A stretch of DNA of 39,384 nt from an uncultured Atopobium sp. (GCA_938041635.1 CALIAD010000133.1:1-39384); one strand, 5' to 3'. Counted from the first letter of the stretch, positions 25,345 through 36,508 are shown. Notes: a model not told the origin generated them from the letters alone. Made by a program: numbers and translations.

Positions 25345-25373
25345 GTGTTATCAGCTGTTAACTCTGCTATAGT
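25345..25373 (+). promoter_or_regulatory. Promoter of the FMN riboswitch and ECF operon
   Basis: TGCTATAGT gives an extended -10 (TATAGT, 25368-25373). The -35 region is weak (GTGTTA, 25345-25350), as often seen with an extended -10. The riboswitch begins 13 bases after the -10, which fits transcription starting close to 25380. Confidence 0.55.
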
Positions 25374-25385
25374 ACGTATCGATAT

Positions 25386-25543
25386 GTTTCAGAAATGGTT
25401 GCAATTACCTACTGGTGGTAAGGTGGCCGAGCTTCAGGGTTTATAACAGCCCAGCTCAAAGAGCCATCAAGTCCGCGACCCGCAAAAAGGCGGTTAACCT
25501 GGTTAAAGTCCAGGACCAACGGTACAGTCCGGATGTCAGAAAC
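25386..25543 (+). promoter_or_regulatory. FMN riboswitch (RFN element)
   Basis: P1 is closed by GTTTC (25386-25390) and GAAAC (25539-25543). The conserved core reads in order: TTCAG, GGTTGCAATTACC, TACTGGTGGTAA, then after a longer P3 arm CCGCGACCCGC, CCTGG..AGTCCAGG, ACGGTACAGTCCGGATG. These are the expected P2-P6 blocks of the FMN aptamer. The GGAG ribosome site starts one base after P1, so FMN binding probably blocks translation initiation; there is no obvious terminator. The element controls a riboflavin transporter operon, as expected. Confidence 0.93.
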
Positions 25544-25553
25544 GGAGACTTTT

Positions 25554-26133
25554 ATGGCTTCATCCCACTCAACCCACGCAACAACCGCATCTTCTAACGG
25601 CTGGTCTACCAAGAGAATCGCTATTCTCGCCATGCTTTGTGCAGCTGCTGCAATCAGCACCATGGTACTTCAGTTCCCGCTTATTCCAGGCGTGACGTTT
25701 TTGAAGTACGATCCATCGGGCGTCTTTGCCCTGCTCGCAGGCGTAGCTTATGGCCCTGCTGCGGGCGCGATCGTCTCGGTGCTTCCCTACCTTCTACACC
25801 TCACCACGGAGTCCGGAATTTACGGCACTATCATGGCAATTCTGGCAACGCTTACCTACGTTTTGCCTGTCTCGCTGATTGTGTACAACCGTTCCGAGAA
25901 GATCAAGCAGCTGGTACTTGCCCTGATTGTGGGCAGTGTTGTCAGCGTTGTCGCATGCATTCTGGGCAACCTTGTAGTTACCCCAATCTACACCGGCATG
26001 AGCGTGGAGGCAGTAAGCGGACTGATTGTCCCTGCTCTTCTCCCCTTCAACGTGGTAAAGGTTGCTGTCAACAGCATTATCTTTGTTGTGATTATGCGCT
26101 CAGCTACCTCACTTTTTGAGAGCATCAAAAACG

Positions 26134-26141
<8 letters not shown>
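25554..26141 (+). CDS. ribU: ECF transporter S component, riboflavin-specific (RibU)
   Basis: A 195-residue integral membrane substrate-binding subunit with about six helices. KRIAILAMLCAAAAISTMVL is helix 1, and the segment FLKYDPSGVFALLAGVAYGP corresponds to the RibU F-L-YD-S---ALI-GF-FGP signature. The FMN riboswitch directly upstream supports riboflavin as substrate. ATG 25554 has GGAG at six bases. An in-frame ATG at 25533 lies inside the conserved riboswitch core (GGATG) and is rejected. The 3' end overlaps the ATPase gene. Unusually for RibU, its energising subunits follow in the same operon rather than being shared from a distant locus. Confidence 0.92.
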
Positions 26142-28036
<1,895 letters not shown>

Positions 28037-28047
<11 letters not shown>

Positions 28048-28831
28048 GATTTCTGTGGGCCAGTACTATCACGGGAATTCACCCCTCCATAGGCTTAATC
28101 CCAACGTTAAATGCCTGGCCGCACTCCTTTTGATGCTCGCAACATTTTTTATCCGCAACGCGCCACAGCTTGCACTGCTGGTAGTAGGCGTGCTCTGCCT
28201 GCTGGCACTCGCAAAAATCCCCGTCAAACAGGTGCTTGTGTCGATCGTCCCACTTGCCTGGCTGCTCATCTTTCTCTCACTCTTTAATCTGTTGCTTACG
28301 CGAGAAGGAACAGTACTTGTCTCCTGGTCAATCTTTACCATCACTGATGTGGGAGCATGGAGTGCTTTCCTCTACCCTGTACGCATTTTAGCTGTAATTT
28401 TAATCGGCGCACTACTCCTGCTTACCACAACTCAAACGGATCTAGGCAATGCCTTTGAAGCAGCGTGCTCGCCACTTTCTAAGATTGGTCTTCCTGGCAA
28501 AGAAATTGCCATGATCTTCTCGCTTATGCTGCGCTTTATTCCAACACTTGCGGGCGACGCTGTATCCATTTCCGAGGCTCAAACTGCTCGCGCAGGAGAC
28601 GTTGCTTCAGGTTCACTGCCCAAAAGACTCCGTGCTACTTTCTCCATTGTGGTGGCGCTTCTGGCCAGCTCGCTCAGGCATGCCAACAACCTTTCTAAGG
28701 CACTTGACGCTCGCCACTATGTAGCAGGGGCTTCTCGTACACGTTGGCATCAACCAACCTTTGGCGCTCGCGAGACAATTGCCTTAGGCGTAACCGTTTG
28801 TTTTATCGCCCTTATCTTTGTGCTGGCGTAA
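28037..28831 (+). CDS. ecfT: ECF transporter transmembrane component EcfT
   Basis: A 264-residue coupling subunit with about five membrane segments (two in 27-60, then 66-88, 110-130 and the last near 245-263). SPLHRLNPNVKCLAALLLM (15-33) is the standard EcfT opening (D/SP-H-L-P--K). The coupling helices carry SEAQTARAGD (Arg185) and ALDARHY, equivalents of the two Ala-Arg-Gly-type motifs that grip the ATPases; both deviate slightly (ARA, ARH). ATG 28037 has AAGGAGG at five bases, the strongest ribosome site of the operon, and overlaps the end of the ATPase gene. It completes a self-contained riboflavin uptake system. Confidence 0.93.
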
Positions 28832-29016
28832 AGCACGCTGGCTTAAGCGTACTGGCGAAAAACCTTCCAACGTAAAACTTTTAACTAAATAATCTGTATT
28901 TTTAACGCTCTGTTACAACCCGTTTTTCTTTTCTCGACAACCGCCAATTTGGCCACCTAAGTAACGTACAATAAAGCCAGTAAAAGCGTAAAAGGCTTGC
29001 ATTGAAAGGTGGCCCC

Positions 29017-32000
29017 ATGGTCCTGCGCGTCTACGTCCAAAGAAAATCTGGTTTCGAGGGCGAGGCAAAAGCCCTGCTCAAAGAAGTGAAAGACCTTCTT
29101 GGTATTACCGAGTTACAACGCATTGACCTGCTCAACCGCTACGATGTTGAGGGAATTTCAGAGGAACTCTTTGAGTCCTGTATCCCCACCGTTTTTTCAG
29201 AGCCACAGTCCGATCTTGCCAGCCGTACCATGCCAGAGTTTTCTTCTGAAGGTGCGGCTGTTCATACGTTTGCTGTTGAGTTTTTGCCTGGCCAGTTTGA
29301 CCAGCGCGCAGACTCTGCGGCTGAATGCGTGCAGCTCATCAGCCAGGGAGAGCGTCCACTTGTGCGCTCTGCTCGCCTTTACGTACTAACCGGAAATCTC
29401 ACAGAGGCAGACGTTGCCGCCATCAAGAACTACCTGATCAACCCCGTTGAGGCCCGCGAGGCTTTCCTTGAGCTTCCCGAGACCCTCAAGATTTCCATTC
29501 CAGAGCCTGCTGATGTAGAGGTTCTTGAGGGCTTTAACGCTCTTGACCAGGACGGCCTCAAGGAGTTCATTGCTTCTCACGGCCTTGCTATGGACCTGGC
29601 TGACCTCACCTTCTGCCAGCAGTACTTCACCACAGAGCAGCGCGATCCCACCATCACCGAGATTCGTGTCATTGATACCTACTGGTCAGACCACTGCCGC
29701 CACACCACCTTTAACACCGGAATTACCGGCGTGCAGATTGATGATGACCTGGTAAAAGCCGCGTTTGAAAAGTATCTCTCCATGCGCAAAGAGCTTGGAC
29801 GAGAAGACCGTGCGGTTTCTCTCTGGGATATGGCCACTATTGGTGCAAAGTACCTTCGCGAGAAGGGCGTCCTCACCAATCTTGATGAGTCAGAAGAAAT
29901 CAATGCCTGTACCGTAAAAGTCAAGGTAGACGTTGACGGCAAAGACGAAGACTGGCTCTTCCTCTTTAAGAACGAGACTCACAACCATCCAACCGAGATT
30001 GAGCCTTTTGGTGGTGCAGCTACCTGCATCGGCGGTGCTATCCGCGATCCCCTTTCTGGCCGCAGCTACGTCTACCAGGCAATGCGCGTCACCGGCGCCG
30101 CAGATCCAACCATTCCTGTTTCTCAGACACTTCCTGGAAAGCTTCCCCAGCGCACCATTGTTCGCACGGCAGCCGCAGGTTATTCCAGCTACGGTAACCA
30201 GATTGGCCTTGCTACCGGCCAGGTTTCTGAGCTCTATCACCCAGGCTACGTTGCAAAGCGCATGGAGATTGGTGCTGTTGTAGGCGCAACTCCTCAAAGC
30301 CACGTCCGCCGCGAGCGTCCAGAAGATGGCGACATCATCGTCCTTCTCGGCGGCCGCACTGGTCGTGACGGCATTGGCGGCGCAACCGGCTCTTCCAAGG
30401 CCCACGATGCTGGCTCCATTGAGCGCGACGGTGCCGAGGTCCAGAAGGGCAACGCCCCTGTTGAGCGCAAGCTTCAGCGCCTCTTCCGCCGTGAAGACGC
30501 TTGCAAGCTCATCAAGCGCTGCAACGACTTTGGTGCAGGCGGTGTCTCTGTTGCTATTGGCGAGCTTGCTGACGGCCTTGACGTCAACCTGGATGCTGTT
30601 CCTAAGAAGTACGACGGCCTTGATGGCACTGAGCTGGCAATCTCCGAGTCTCAGGAGCGCATGGCCGTTGCGCTTGAGGCAAAAGACGTCGAGCAGTTCT
30701 GCGCATACGCCCGCGAAGAAAACCTCGAGGCAACCATTGTGGCAACGGTCACCGAGGATCCTCGTCTAGTCATGCGTTGGCGCGGTCAGAAGATTGTCAA
30801 CATCAGCCGCGCATTTCTCGCCTCAAACGGCGCACCTAAATCAATCACCGTGCGCCTGGCCAAGCCTCTTGCCTACCAGCGCACCTGGGCAGGCACAACT
30901 CTTGGCGAGAAACTCCACTCGCTGGTACGCGATCTAAACGTTGCATCCAACAAGGGCCTCTCCGAGCGCTTTGACTCTACCATTGGCGCAGGTACCGTCC
31001 TCATGCCATTCGGCGGCGCTCGCCAGCTGACCCCTGCCCTTTCTATGGTGGCTAAGCTTCCTGTTATGGGCCAGACCAATACGGTTTCGGGCATGGCCTG
31101 GGGCTTTAACCCTTACCTCATGGAAGCCGACCAGTTCCGTGGCGCCTACCTCTCTGTTGTTGAGTCCGTTTCCAAGCTGGTTGCTACCGGCTTTAAGTAC
31201 CAGGACCTCTACCTCACCTTCCAGGAGTACTTCGAGAAGCTCGGTCAGAATCCAAACCGTTGGGGCAAGCCAGCAGCGGCCCTTCTTGGCGCACTGATGG
31301 CACAGGTCAACCTTGGTCTTGCAGCTGTCGGCGGCAAGGACTCCATGTCCGGCACCTTTGAGGACCTGGACGTTCCACCAACGCTGGTTTCGTTTGCTAC
31401 CGGCCTTACCAAGGTAGACAAGATTGTCTCCAACGAGTTCAAGGGTGCAGGTCACAGGCTTATCTCCATTGTCCCGTCCTACGACGAGAGCGGCCTTCTC
31501 CCCGATAACGAGTCCCTGCTCACCGCATACAAGCTGGTCAGCACCCTGGTCCAGTCCAAGAGTGCGCTTGCCATCACCACACCAGGTTACGGCGGCGTGG
31601 CCGAGGCTCTCTTCAAGAGTTGCCTGGGCAACAAGCTGGGCGTTGAGCTGGTCCCAGAGATTTCTGCCGACGCACTCTTCTCGCCAACCTACGGTGCCTT
31701 CATCGTTGAGCTGGCAGACGGCGTATCCGTTGACGACGTCGACGGCGTATGCGTGGCTCCTCTGGGCGTCACCACGTCCGAGTACGTCTTTAGCGCGTGT
31801 GGCGAGAAGATCGACCTCTCCGAGCTCCAGGAAGCATGGGAGCGCCCACTTGAGGAGGTCTTCCCGTACCGCGGAGGCTCCGACGAGGCTGTGGAGAAAA
31901 TCAGCTTCGACGGTGCATCCACACGACACTCTTATGCTGGTCCAGCCCTTATCGCACCTGCTCGCCCACGCGTCATCATCCCCGTATTCCCTGGCAACAA

Positions 32001-32772
32001 CTGCGAGTACGACGTTGCGCGCGCCTTTGAGCGTGCGGACACCGATCCAACCACGCTGGTCATCAACAACCTGACACCTCAGGACATTGTTGAGTCCGCA
32101 AATGCGCTGGCAGAGTCCATCAAGAAGAGTCAAATTGTCATGATTCCAGGCGGCTTCTCCGGCGGAGACGAGCCAGACGGATCTGCTAAGTTCATCTGCG
32201 CTCTCTTCCGCGCACCTCAGGTAACCGAGGCTGTTCGCGAGCTTCTGCAGCAGCGCGATGGCCTTATGCTGGGTATCTGCAACGGCTTCCAGGCACTCAT
32301 CAAGCTGGGCCTTGTTCCTTACGGCGATATCCGACCCATGGACGACACCTGCCCAACACTGACGTTCAACACCATCGGCCGCCACCAAAGCCAGCTTGTT
32401 CGTACCAGCGTTGCATCCACGATGTCGCCATGGCTTTCCAAGTGCGCGCTTGGCGACATCCACACTATCGCAATCAGCCACGGAGAAGGTCGTTTTGTTG
32501 CTTCCGACGAGCTTCTTGAGACGCTCAAGGCAAGCGGCCAGATAGCAACACAGTACGTTGACGCAACGGGTGCTCCAAGCATGGACTTCTCCGTTAACCC
32601 TAACGGCTCTGTCCTGGCTATCGAGGGCATTACCAGCCCCGATGGTCGCGTCCTGGGCAAGATGGGTCACACGGAGCGCTCCGGTGCGGGCCTCTACAAG
32701 AACATCCCCGAGCTCACTGCTGGCGACCAGTTCCAGCCTCTGATTGAGGGCGGCGTCGAGTACTTCAAGTAA
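29017..32772 (+). CDS. purL: Phosphoribosylformylglycinamidine synthase, single-chain (synthetase plus glutaminase)
   Basis: A 1251-residue fused PurL/PurQ enzyme making FGAM from FGAR, glutamine and ATP in purine synthesis. After an N-terminal PurS-like region come VIDTYWSDHCRHTTF and FKNETHNHPTEIEPFGGAAT, the FGAM-synthase ATP/substrate motifs, then GGRTGRDGIGGATGSSK and the second half QVNLGLAAVGGKDSMSGTF. The C-terminal glutaminase domain starts at about residue 985 (RVIIPVFPGNNCEYDVARAF), with nucleophile Cys1088 in GICNGFQAL and the His/Glu pair in ISHGEGRFV. The size fits the Gram-positive/Bacteroides long form. ATG 29017 has AAAGGTGG at four bases; the TTG 29002 frame start is rejected. 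A TACAAT -10 box (28967) is the likely promoter. No other pur gene is adjacent. Confidence 0.97.
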   Translation: MVLRVYVQRKSGFEGEAKALLKEVKDLLGITELQRIDLLNRYDVEGISEELFESCIPTVFSEPQSDLASRTMPEFSSEGAAVHTFAVEFLPGQFDQRADSAAECVQLISQGERPLVRSARLYVLTGNLTEADVAAIKNYLINPVEAREAFLELPETLKISIPEPADVEVLEGFNALDQDGLKEFIASHGLAMDLADLTFCQQYFTTEQRDPTITEIRVIDTYWSDHCRHTTFNTGITGVQIDDDLVKAAFEKYLSMRKELGREDRAVSLWDMATIGAKYLREKGVLTNLDESEEINACTVKVKVDVDGKDEDWLFLFKNETHNHPTEIEPFGGAATCIGGAIRDPLSGRSYVYQAMRVTGAADPTIPVSQTLPGKLPQRTIVRTAAAGYSSYGNQIGLATGQVSELYHPGYVAKRMEIGAVVGATPQSHVRRERPEDGDIIVLLGGRTGRDGIGGATGSSKAHDAGSIERDGAEVQKGNAPVERKLQRLFRREDACKLIKRCNDFGAGGVSVAIGELADGLDVNLDAVPKKYDGLDGTELAISESQERMAVALEAKDVEQFCAYAREENLEATIVATVTEDPRLVMRWRGQKIVNISRAFLASNGAPKSITVRLAKPLAYQRTWAGTTLGEKLHSLVRDLNVASNKGLSERFDSTIGAGTVLMPFGGARQLTPALSMVAKLPVMGQTNTVSGMAWGFNPYLMEADQFRGAYLSVVESVSKLVATGFKYQDLYLTFQEYFEKLGQNPNRWGKPAAALLGALMAQVNLGLAAVGGKDSMSGTFEDLDVPPTLVSFATGLTKVDKIVSNEFKGAGHRLISIVPSYDESGLLPDNESLLTAYKLVSTLVQSKSALAITTPGYGGVAEALFKSCLGNKLGVELVPEISADALFSPTYGAFIVELADGVSVDDVDGVCVAPLGVTTSEYVFSACGEKIDLSELQEAWERPLEEVFPYRGGSDEAVEKISFDGASTRHSYAGPALIAPARPRVIIPVFPGNNCEYDVARAFERADTDPTTLVINNLTPQDIVESANALAESIKKSQIVMIPGGFSGGDEPDGSAKFICALFRAPQVTEAVRELLQQRDGLMLGICNGFQALIKLGLVPYGDIRPMDDTCPTLTFNTIGRHQSQLVRTSVASTMSPWLSKCALGDIHTIAISHGEGRFVASDELLETLKASGQIATQYVDATGAPSMDFSVNPNGSVLAIEGITSPDGRVLGKMGHTERSGAGLYKNIPELTAGDQFQPLIEGGVEYFK

Positions 32773-32792
32773 GGTGGGAGTGCAGCGACGGC

Positions 32793-32932
32793 AACGCTGC
32801 AGGTCAGCGCCGCGTGCGCACACAGGTTGCAAGTGATTTCTACCCGGTATCCATTTCGTGTGGATGCCGGGTTTCTTGTACGTATCCGCTGCTAGTGGAC
32901 GGGGTTTCTCGCCAGGCGGGCGGTGCGAGCTG
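32793..32932. repeat. Intergenic repeat copy A (after purL), contains a terminator
   Basis: About 140 bases closely similar to 39080-39216 after prs. The best conserved blocks are CCGGTATCCATTTCGTGTGG and TTTCTCGCCAGGCGGGCGG. It begins with GCAGGTCAG and ends GCGAGCTG. Confidence 0.88.
32842..32877 (+). terminator. Terminator of purL, inside repeat copy A
   Basis: ACCCGGTATCCA pairs with TGGATGCCGGGT (one G-U) around TTTCGTG and is followed by TTCTTG (with the last stem base a TTTCTTG tract). Confidence 0.85.
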
Positions 32933-33240
32933 AGTGTGAGCTTGGTTCGCAGCGGACACGCGCTTATGGAGCCTGATTTTCCCGCCAAGTCTGAACGATT
33001 TGCCGGAAAAGCGCACCATATCTGAGCTATTTGCCGGTTTTTCTCGCCAAGTCTGAGTGAATTTACTCAGACATGGTGGGGTTTTCAGGCTCGCAAAATT
33101 TGGAGACAGCACCCCAGTTAGAACGTGCCTGATTTCTGCAAAGAATCTGTAACTTCTGCCTAAAAATGTAAAAGAATCGGTGGATTTGCCTGATTTTGTC
33201 AAAGAATCGGTGTCTCAAATACAGACTCTTTGCACTTTTT
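32933..33240. other. Gene-free mosaic of short repeats between purL and galE
   Basis: No gene is supported. CGCCAAGTCTGA occurs at 32987 and 33046 and ATTTGCCGG at 32998 and 33029. GTCTGAGT / ACTCAGAC (33051-33058, 33065-33072) is a perfect 8-bp hairpin. A tandem repeat of about 30 bp follows at 33127-33213. Confidence 0.7.
33127..33213. repeat. Tandem ~30-bp repeat, 3 copies, also present once after prs
   Basis: Units start at about 33127, 33158 and 33188 and share GCCTGATTT and AAAGAATCGGT in diverging forms. A further copy (GCCTGATTTCTTCAAAGAAT and onward) lies at 39244-39269, downstream of repeat copy B. Confidence 0.75.
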
Positions 33241-33308
33241 AGGCGCGCATAGTGAAAGTTAGGCGCGCATAGTGAACGTTAGGTGCGCATAATGAAAGTT
33301 AGGCGCGT
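33241..33308. repeat. Tandem 20-bp repeat, 3 full copies and a partial one
   Basis: AGGCGCGCATAGTGAAAGTT at 33241-33260 is followed by near-identical units at 33261-33280 and 33281-33300, and by a partial unit to 33308. Two further copies of CTGGCGAGAAACCCGTG stand 32 bases apart at 33327 and 33359, just before galE. Confidence 0.9.
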
Positions 33309-33445
33309 GATGCCAGAAAGGAGCACCTGGCGAGAAACCCGTGCGCCCGCACACGCATCTGGCGAGAAACCCGTGTGCTCGTACCGCACAACGCTGCGCA
33401 GAAAAGCCGTATACTTATGACGATATAGTCCACGAAAGGATTGAT

Positions 33446-34501
33446 ATGTCTGACACTCTGATTCCACAAAATTCCTGCGTACTTGTCACCGGTGGCGCGG
33501 GCTTTATTGGCAGCCACACCGTTGTTGAACTGCTCAATTCTGGCTACGAGGCCGTAATTGTTGATGACCTTTCCAATGCTTCGGCAAAGGTTATCGATCG
33601 CATCAAAACCATTGTGGGAGAAGAGAACGCCAAGCGTCTTTCGTTCTACGAGGCAGACGTCAACGATGCAGATGCACTCAACCACATCTTTGACGAGCAC
33701 GCCATTAACTTTGTCATTCACTTCGCAGGCTTCAAGGCTGTTGGCGAGTCCGTCACCAAGCCCATTGAGTACTACACAAACAACCTGGGCAACACCCTCA
33801 CCCTTCTTGATGTCATGAGAAATCACGGTTGTAAGTCAATTATTTTCTCGAGCTCTGCCACCGTTTATGGAGATCCAGATAGCCTTCCTCTAACCGAGCA
33901 AAGCCCCAAGAAGAACGCAACCAACCCTTATGGCTGGACTAAATGGATGATTGAGCAGATCCTCACCGATGTTCACACCGCGGATCCAGAGTGGAACGTT
34001 GTCCTGCTTAGATACTTCAATCCTATTGGCGCTCACCAGTCGGGCCTCATCGGAGAAGATCCTGCAGGTATTCCAAACAACCTGGTACCTTATGTGGCTC
34101 AAGTTGCTGTGGGTAAGCGCGAAGCTGTTCACGTCTTTGGTGACGACTACAACACCCCAGATGGCACGGGTGTTCGCGACTACATCCACGTTTGCGACCT
34201 TGGCTCCGGCCACGTAGCTGCACTTAAATGGATGGCTGGCCGCACGGGAGTTGAAATCTTCAACCTGGGCACTGGCACTGGTAGCTCGGTACTTGACGTT
34301 ATTAAGGCGTTCTCAAAGGCCTGCGGCAAAGAGATTCCTTACGTTATTGAGCCTCGCCGCGCAGGCGACGTTGCAACTAACTACGCAGACTGCCAGAAAG
34401 CTGCTGACATGCTTGGCTGGAAGGCTCAGTACGACCTTGCCGACATGTGCCGCGATTCCTGGAAGTGGCAGTCGATGAACCCAGACGGCTATCGCGGCTA
34501 G
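33446..34501 (+). CDS. galE: UDP-glucose 4-epimerase
   Basis: A 351-residue NAD-dependent short-chain dehydrogenase/reductase interconverting UDP-glucose and UDP-galactose. The NAD motif is GGAGFIG (16-22). The catalytic Ser is in FSSSATVYG, and the Tyr162/Lys166 pair is in NPYGWTKWMIEQ. FNPIGAHQSGLIGEDP and the C-terminal RRAGDVATNYAD are typical GalE. ATG 33446 has AAAGGA at five bases; the longer frame back to 33341 runs through the repeats and is rejected. A TATACT box at 33410 may be the -10. The prenyl synthase starts seven bases after the stop, so galE probably heads a three-gene operon. Confidence 0.96.
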   Translation: MSDTLIPQNSCVLVTGGAGFIGSHTVVELLNSGYEAVIVDDLSNASAKVIDRIKTIVGEENAKRLSFYEADVNDADALNHIFDEHAINFVIHFAGFKAVGESVTKPIEYYTNNLGNTLTLLDVMRNHGCKSIIFSSSATVYGDPDSLPLTEQSPKKNATNPYGWTKWMIEQILTDVHTADPEWNVVLLRYFNPIGAHQSGLIGEDPAGIPNNLVPYVAQVAVGKREAVHVFGDDYNTPDGTGVRDYIHVCDLGSGHVAALKWMAGRTGVEIFNLGTGTGSSVLDVIKAFSKACGKEIPYVIEPRRAGDVATNYADCQKAADMLGWKAQYDLADMCRDSWKWQSMNPDGYRG

Positions 34502-34508
34502 GATTTCC

Positions 34509-35576
34509 GTGAACTTCGCCGACTACCTCACACAAAAGCTTCCTGCCGTTGAGGCAGAGATCATGCGCGGACTCCCCGCGGCACCCACGGTACCCGCGGC
34601 GCCCGCGGCAGCGGCGTCCACGGCGGCGCCCTCGGAGCGTACCCGCGCGGACCTGAACACCTACCTCTACCAGCCACTCGCTCACTTCAGCGCGGGCGGC
34701 GGCAAGCGCGTGCGACCGGTCCTCTGTTGCCTGGGCGCCGAAGCAGTTAGCGGCTCAGCAGAAGCCGCTCTGCCTGTGGCCTGCGCCATTGAGGACTTCC
34801 AGTCGGCGGCCCTTATCCACGATGACATTGCAGACAAATCAGAGTTACGCCGTGGCGAGAAGTGCCTCTACAAGACACTTGGCACTGGACTTGCCATCAA
34901 TGTCGGTGATTCTGCGCTGGTCAATGTTGTCAGACGCGTTACCGTAGCCGACCACCTCTCTGACCAGCTTAAAGTTCGCGTTATCGACGCCCTTCTCGCC
35001 ATGCAGGAGCACACCCTTGAGGGTCAGGCGCTCGACCTTGGTTGGGCTCAGAACGAGCGCTGGGATGTTACTTCTGACCAGTACCTTTTTATGGCGCTCT
35101 CCAAAACCGCCTATTACTCTGCTGCATATCCCCTGGTACTAGGCGCGCTCATCAGTGGTGCTGACCAGAAAACGCTTGATGCACTCAAGGATTTTGGCCT
35201 CAAGGTAGGCCTTGCCTTCCAGCTGCAAGATGATCTTCTTAACCTGGTCGGAAACGCCCAGGTACAGGGCAAAGACTTTAGATCAGACATCACTGAAGGC
35301 AAGCGCACGCTCGCCGTGGTCTACGCGCTTGAGCACCTTAGCTCGGCGGAAAAGACAGAGCTTGTCTCCATACTTTCTGCGCATACAGGCGATACTTTGA
35401 AGCTTCAGCGCGCTGTGGAGCTTATGGAAAGCGCTAATGCGATAAAATTTGTCCGCACGCACGCTCTTGCCTTAGTTGATGAGGCAAAGCACGTGCTTGA
35501 AAACGTGATACTTACTGAAGACGCTCGCGACACACTTTTGTCTATGGCAGACTTCTTTGTGAACCGAGAAAGGTAA
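34509..35576 (+). CDS. Polyprenyl diphosphate synthase (trans-isoprenyl type)
   Basis: A 355-residue protein elongating isoprenoid diphosphates with IPP. The IPP-binding residues GGGKRVRP (63-70) and the first Asp-rich motif DDIADKSELRRG (105-116) are intact. The second motif reads DDLLN (241-245), where DDxxD is usual, so its last Asp is replaced by Asn. An Ala/Pro-rich linker (about 22-42), encoded by very GC-rich DNA, separates the first helix from the core. GTG 34509 has AGGA at five bases. Chain length is not predictable. Being in one operon with galE, it may serve quinone or lipid-carrier synthesis. Confidence 0.9.
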   Translation: MNFADYLTQKLPAVEAEIMRGLPAAPTVPAAPAAAASTAAPSERTRADLNTYLYQPLAHFSAGGGKRVRPVLCCLGAEAVSGSAEAALPVACAIEDFQSAALIHDDIADKSELRRGEKCLYKTLGTGLAINVGDSALVNVVRRVTVADHLSDQLKVRVIDALLAMQEHTLEGQALDLGWAQNERWDVTSDQYLFMALSKTAYYSAAYPLVLGALISGADQKTLDALKDFGLKVGLAFQLQDDLLNLVGNAQVQGKDFRSDITEGKRTLAVVYALEHLSSAEKTELVSILSAHTGDTLKLQRAVELMESANAIKFVRTHALALVDEAKHVLENVILTEDARDTLLSMADFFVNRER

Positions 35577-35578
35577 TT

Positions 35579-36508
35579 ATGGATCCAATTACTCCTGGTA
35601 GCACTGGTGCTGCCGTTGAAGACATTCAGGAACGCCTCGTAAAGCTTGGCTACACCATCGAAGACGATGAGCGCCAGAGTCACACGTTTGGCAAGTCAAC
35701 TGCCCGCGCGGTTGCGCGCTTTAGGCTTGACCATGACCTTTCTCTTGGAGAAGAAGTAGATGCCTCTACCTGGGCAATCATGGTCGATGAGGGCTATGAG
35801 CTCGGAGACAGAACCCTCTACCTGCGTCTTCCTAACTTCCACGGCAATGACGTGCGTCAGCTGCAAGAGCGTCTCAACATCTTGGGTTTCTCGTGCGGAA
35901 AAGTTGATGGCCATTACGGTGTTCACACCGAGGCTGCCGTTAAGCTCTTCCAGGAAAGCGTCGGCGAACTTGCTGACGGTATGGCATTCCAGGATACCCT
36001 CGACGCTATTGAGCGTCTGCGCCACGTTTGGTCTGGTAAGCAGGCAAAAGGCCCTCACCCACAGGGTCCTATGGGCTTTGCTCGTGCAGCAAACGTTCTT
36101 GAAACCACCTGCATTGCAATTACGGGAGAAGATCCTATCTCTAGAAACGTAGCTGCTCGCGTCTATAACCTTTCTAAGGCAACTACTGAGGCAAGCGGCA
36201 TGACCATGATTGATCGCGCCGATTCCCCTACTGATGCAGCCACTATTTTGGTTCTGACCACAGCTTATGCCCCAAGCATGCCCGCCCGCGGACAAGTTGG
36301 TATTGGCTCTGTTTCTATGGAAGAAAACGAGACGCTGCCAGCAAGACTGCGCACTGCTATTGAGTCTGCTGATGCAACGGGCTCCCCTATCAAGATTGTG
36401 CTGCCAGAAGGAACAAACGTTGACGGTTCATTTACTACCGCAGATGCGCAGACTTTAGCAGTTCTTGTTCTTGATGCAATTTGTGGAGCATTTGCCTCGC
36501 TAAGCTGA
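35579..36508 (+). CDS. Cytoplasmic-type protein with two peptidoglycan-binding domains and an unassigned C-terminal domain
   Basis: A 309-residue protein starting two bases after the prenyl synthase stop (ATG 35579, GAAAGG at five bases). Residues 8-70 and about 88-145 are two PG_binding_1 domains (GSTGAAVEDIQERLVKLGY and GNDVRQLQERLNILGF, each followed by the -DG-YG/FGKSTARAV half). There is no signal peptide or membrane segment. The C-terminal part (170-309: AITGEDPISRNVAARVYN, then ILVLTTAYAPSM, then TLPARLRTAIESAD) resembles an amidase_3-like layout, but zinc ligands are not seen. This recalls actinobacterial CwlM, a cytoplasmic amidase-like regulator of MurA. That comparison is inference. 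Confidence 0.8.
   Translation: MDPITPGSTGAAVEDIQERLVKLGYTIEDDERQSHTFGKSTARAVARFRLDHDLSLGEEVDASTWAIMVDEGYELGDRTLYLRLPNFHGNDVRQLQERLNILGFSCGKVDGHYGVHTEAAVKLFQESVGELADGMAFQDTLDAIERLRHVWSGKQAKGPHPQGPMGFARAANVLETTCIAITGEDPISRNVAARVYNLSKATTEASGMTMIDRADSPTDAATILVLTTAYAPSMPARGQVGIGSVSMEENETLPARLRTAIESADATGSPIKIVLPEGTNVDGSFTTADAQTLAVLVLDAICGAFASLS

Noticed and set aside
28820..28857. Three short CTGGC-containing repeats at the end of ecfT
   Set aside because: The units are only about 13 bases, imperfect, and partly within coding sequence; too weak to list.
30934..32988. Open frame of 684 codons on the minus strand opposite purL
   Set aside because: It mirrors the purL codon pattern, has no recognisable domain and covers the conserved C-terminal half of purL.
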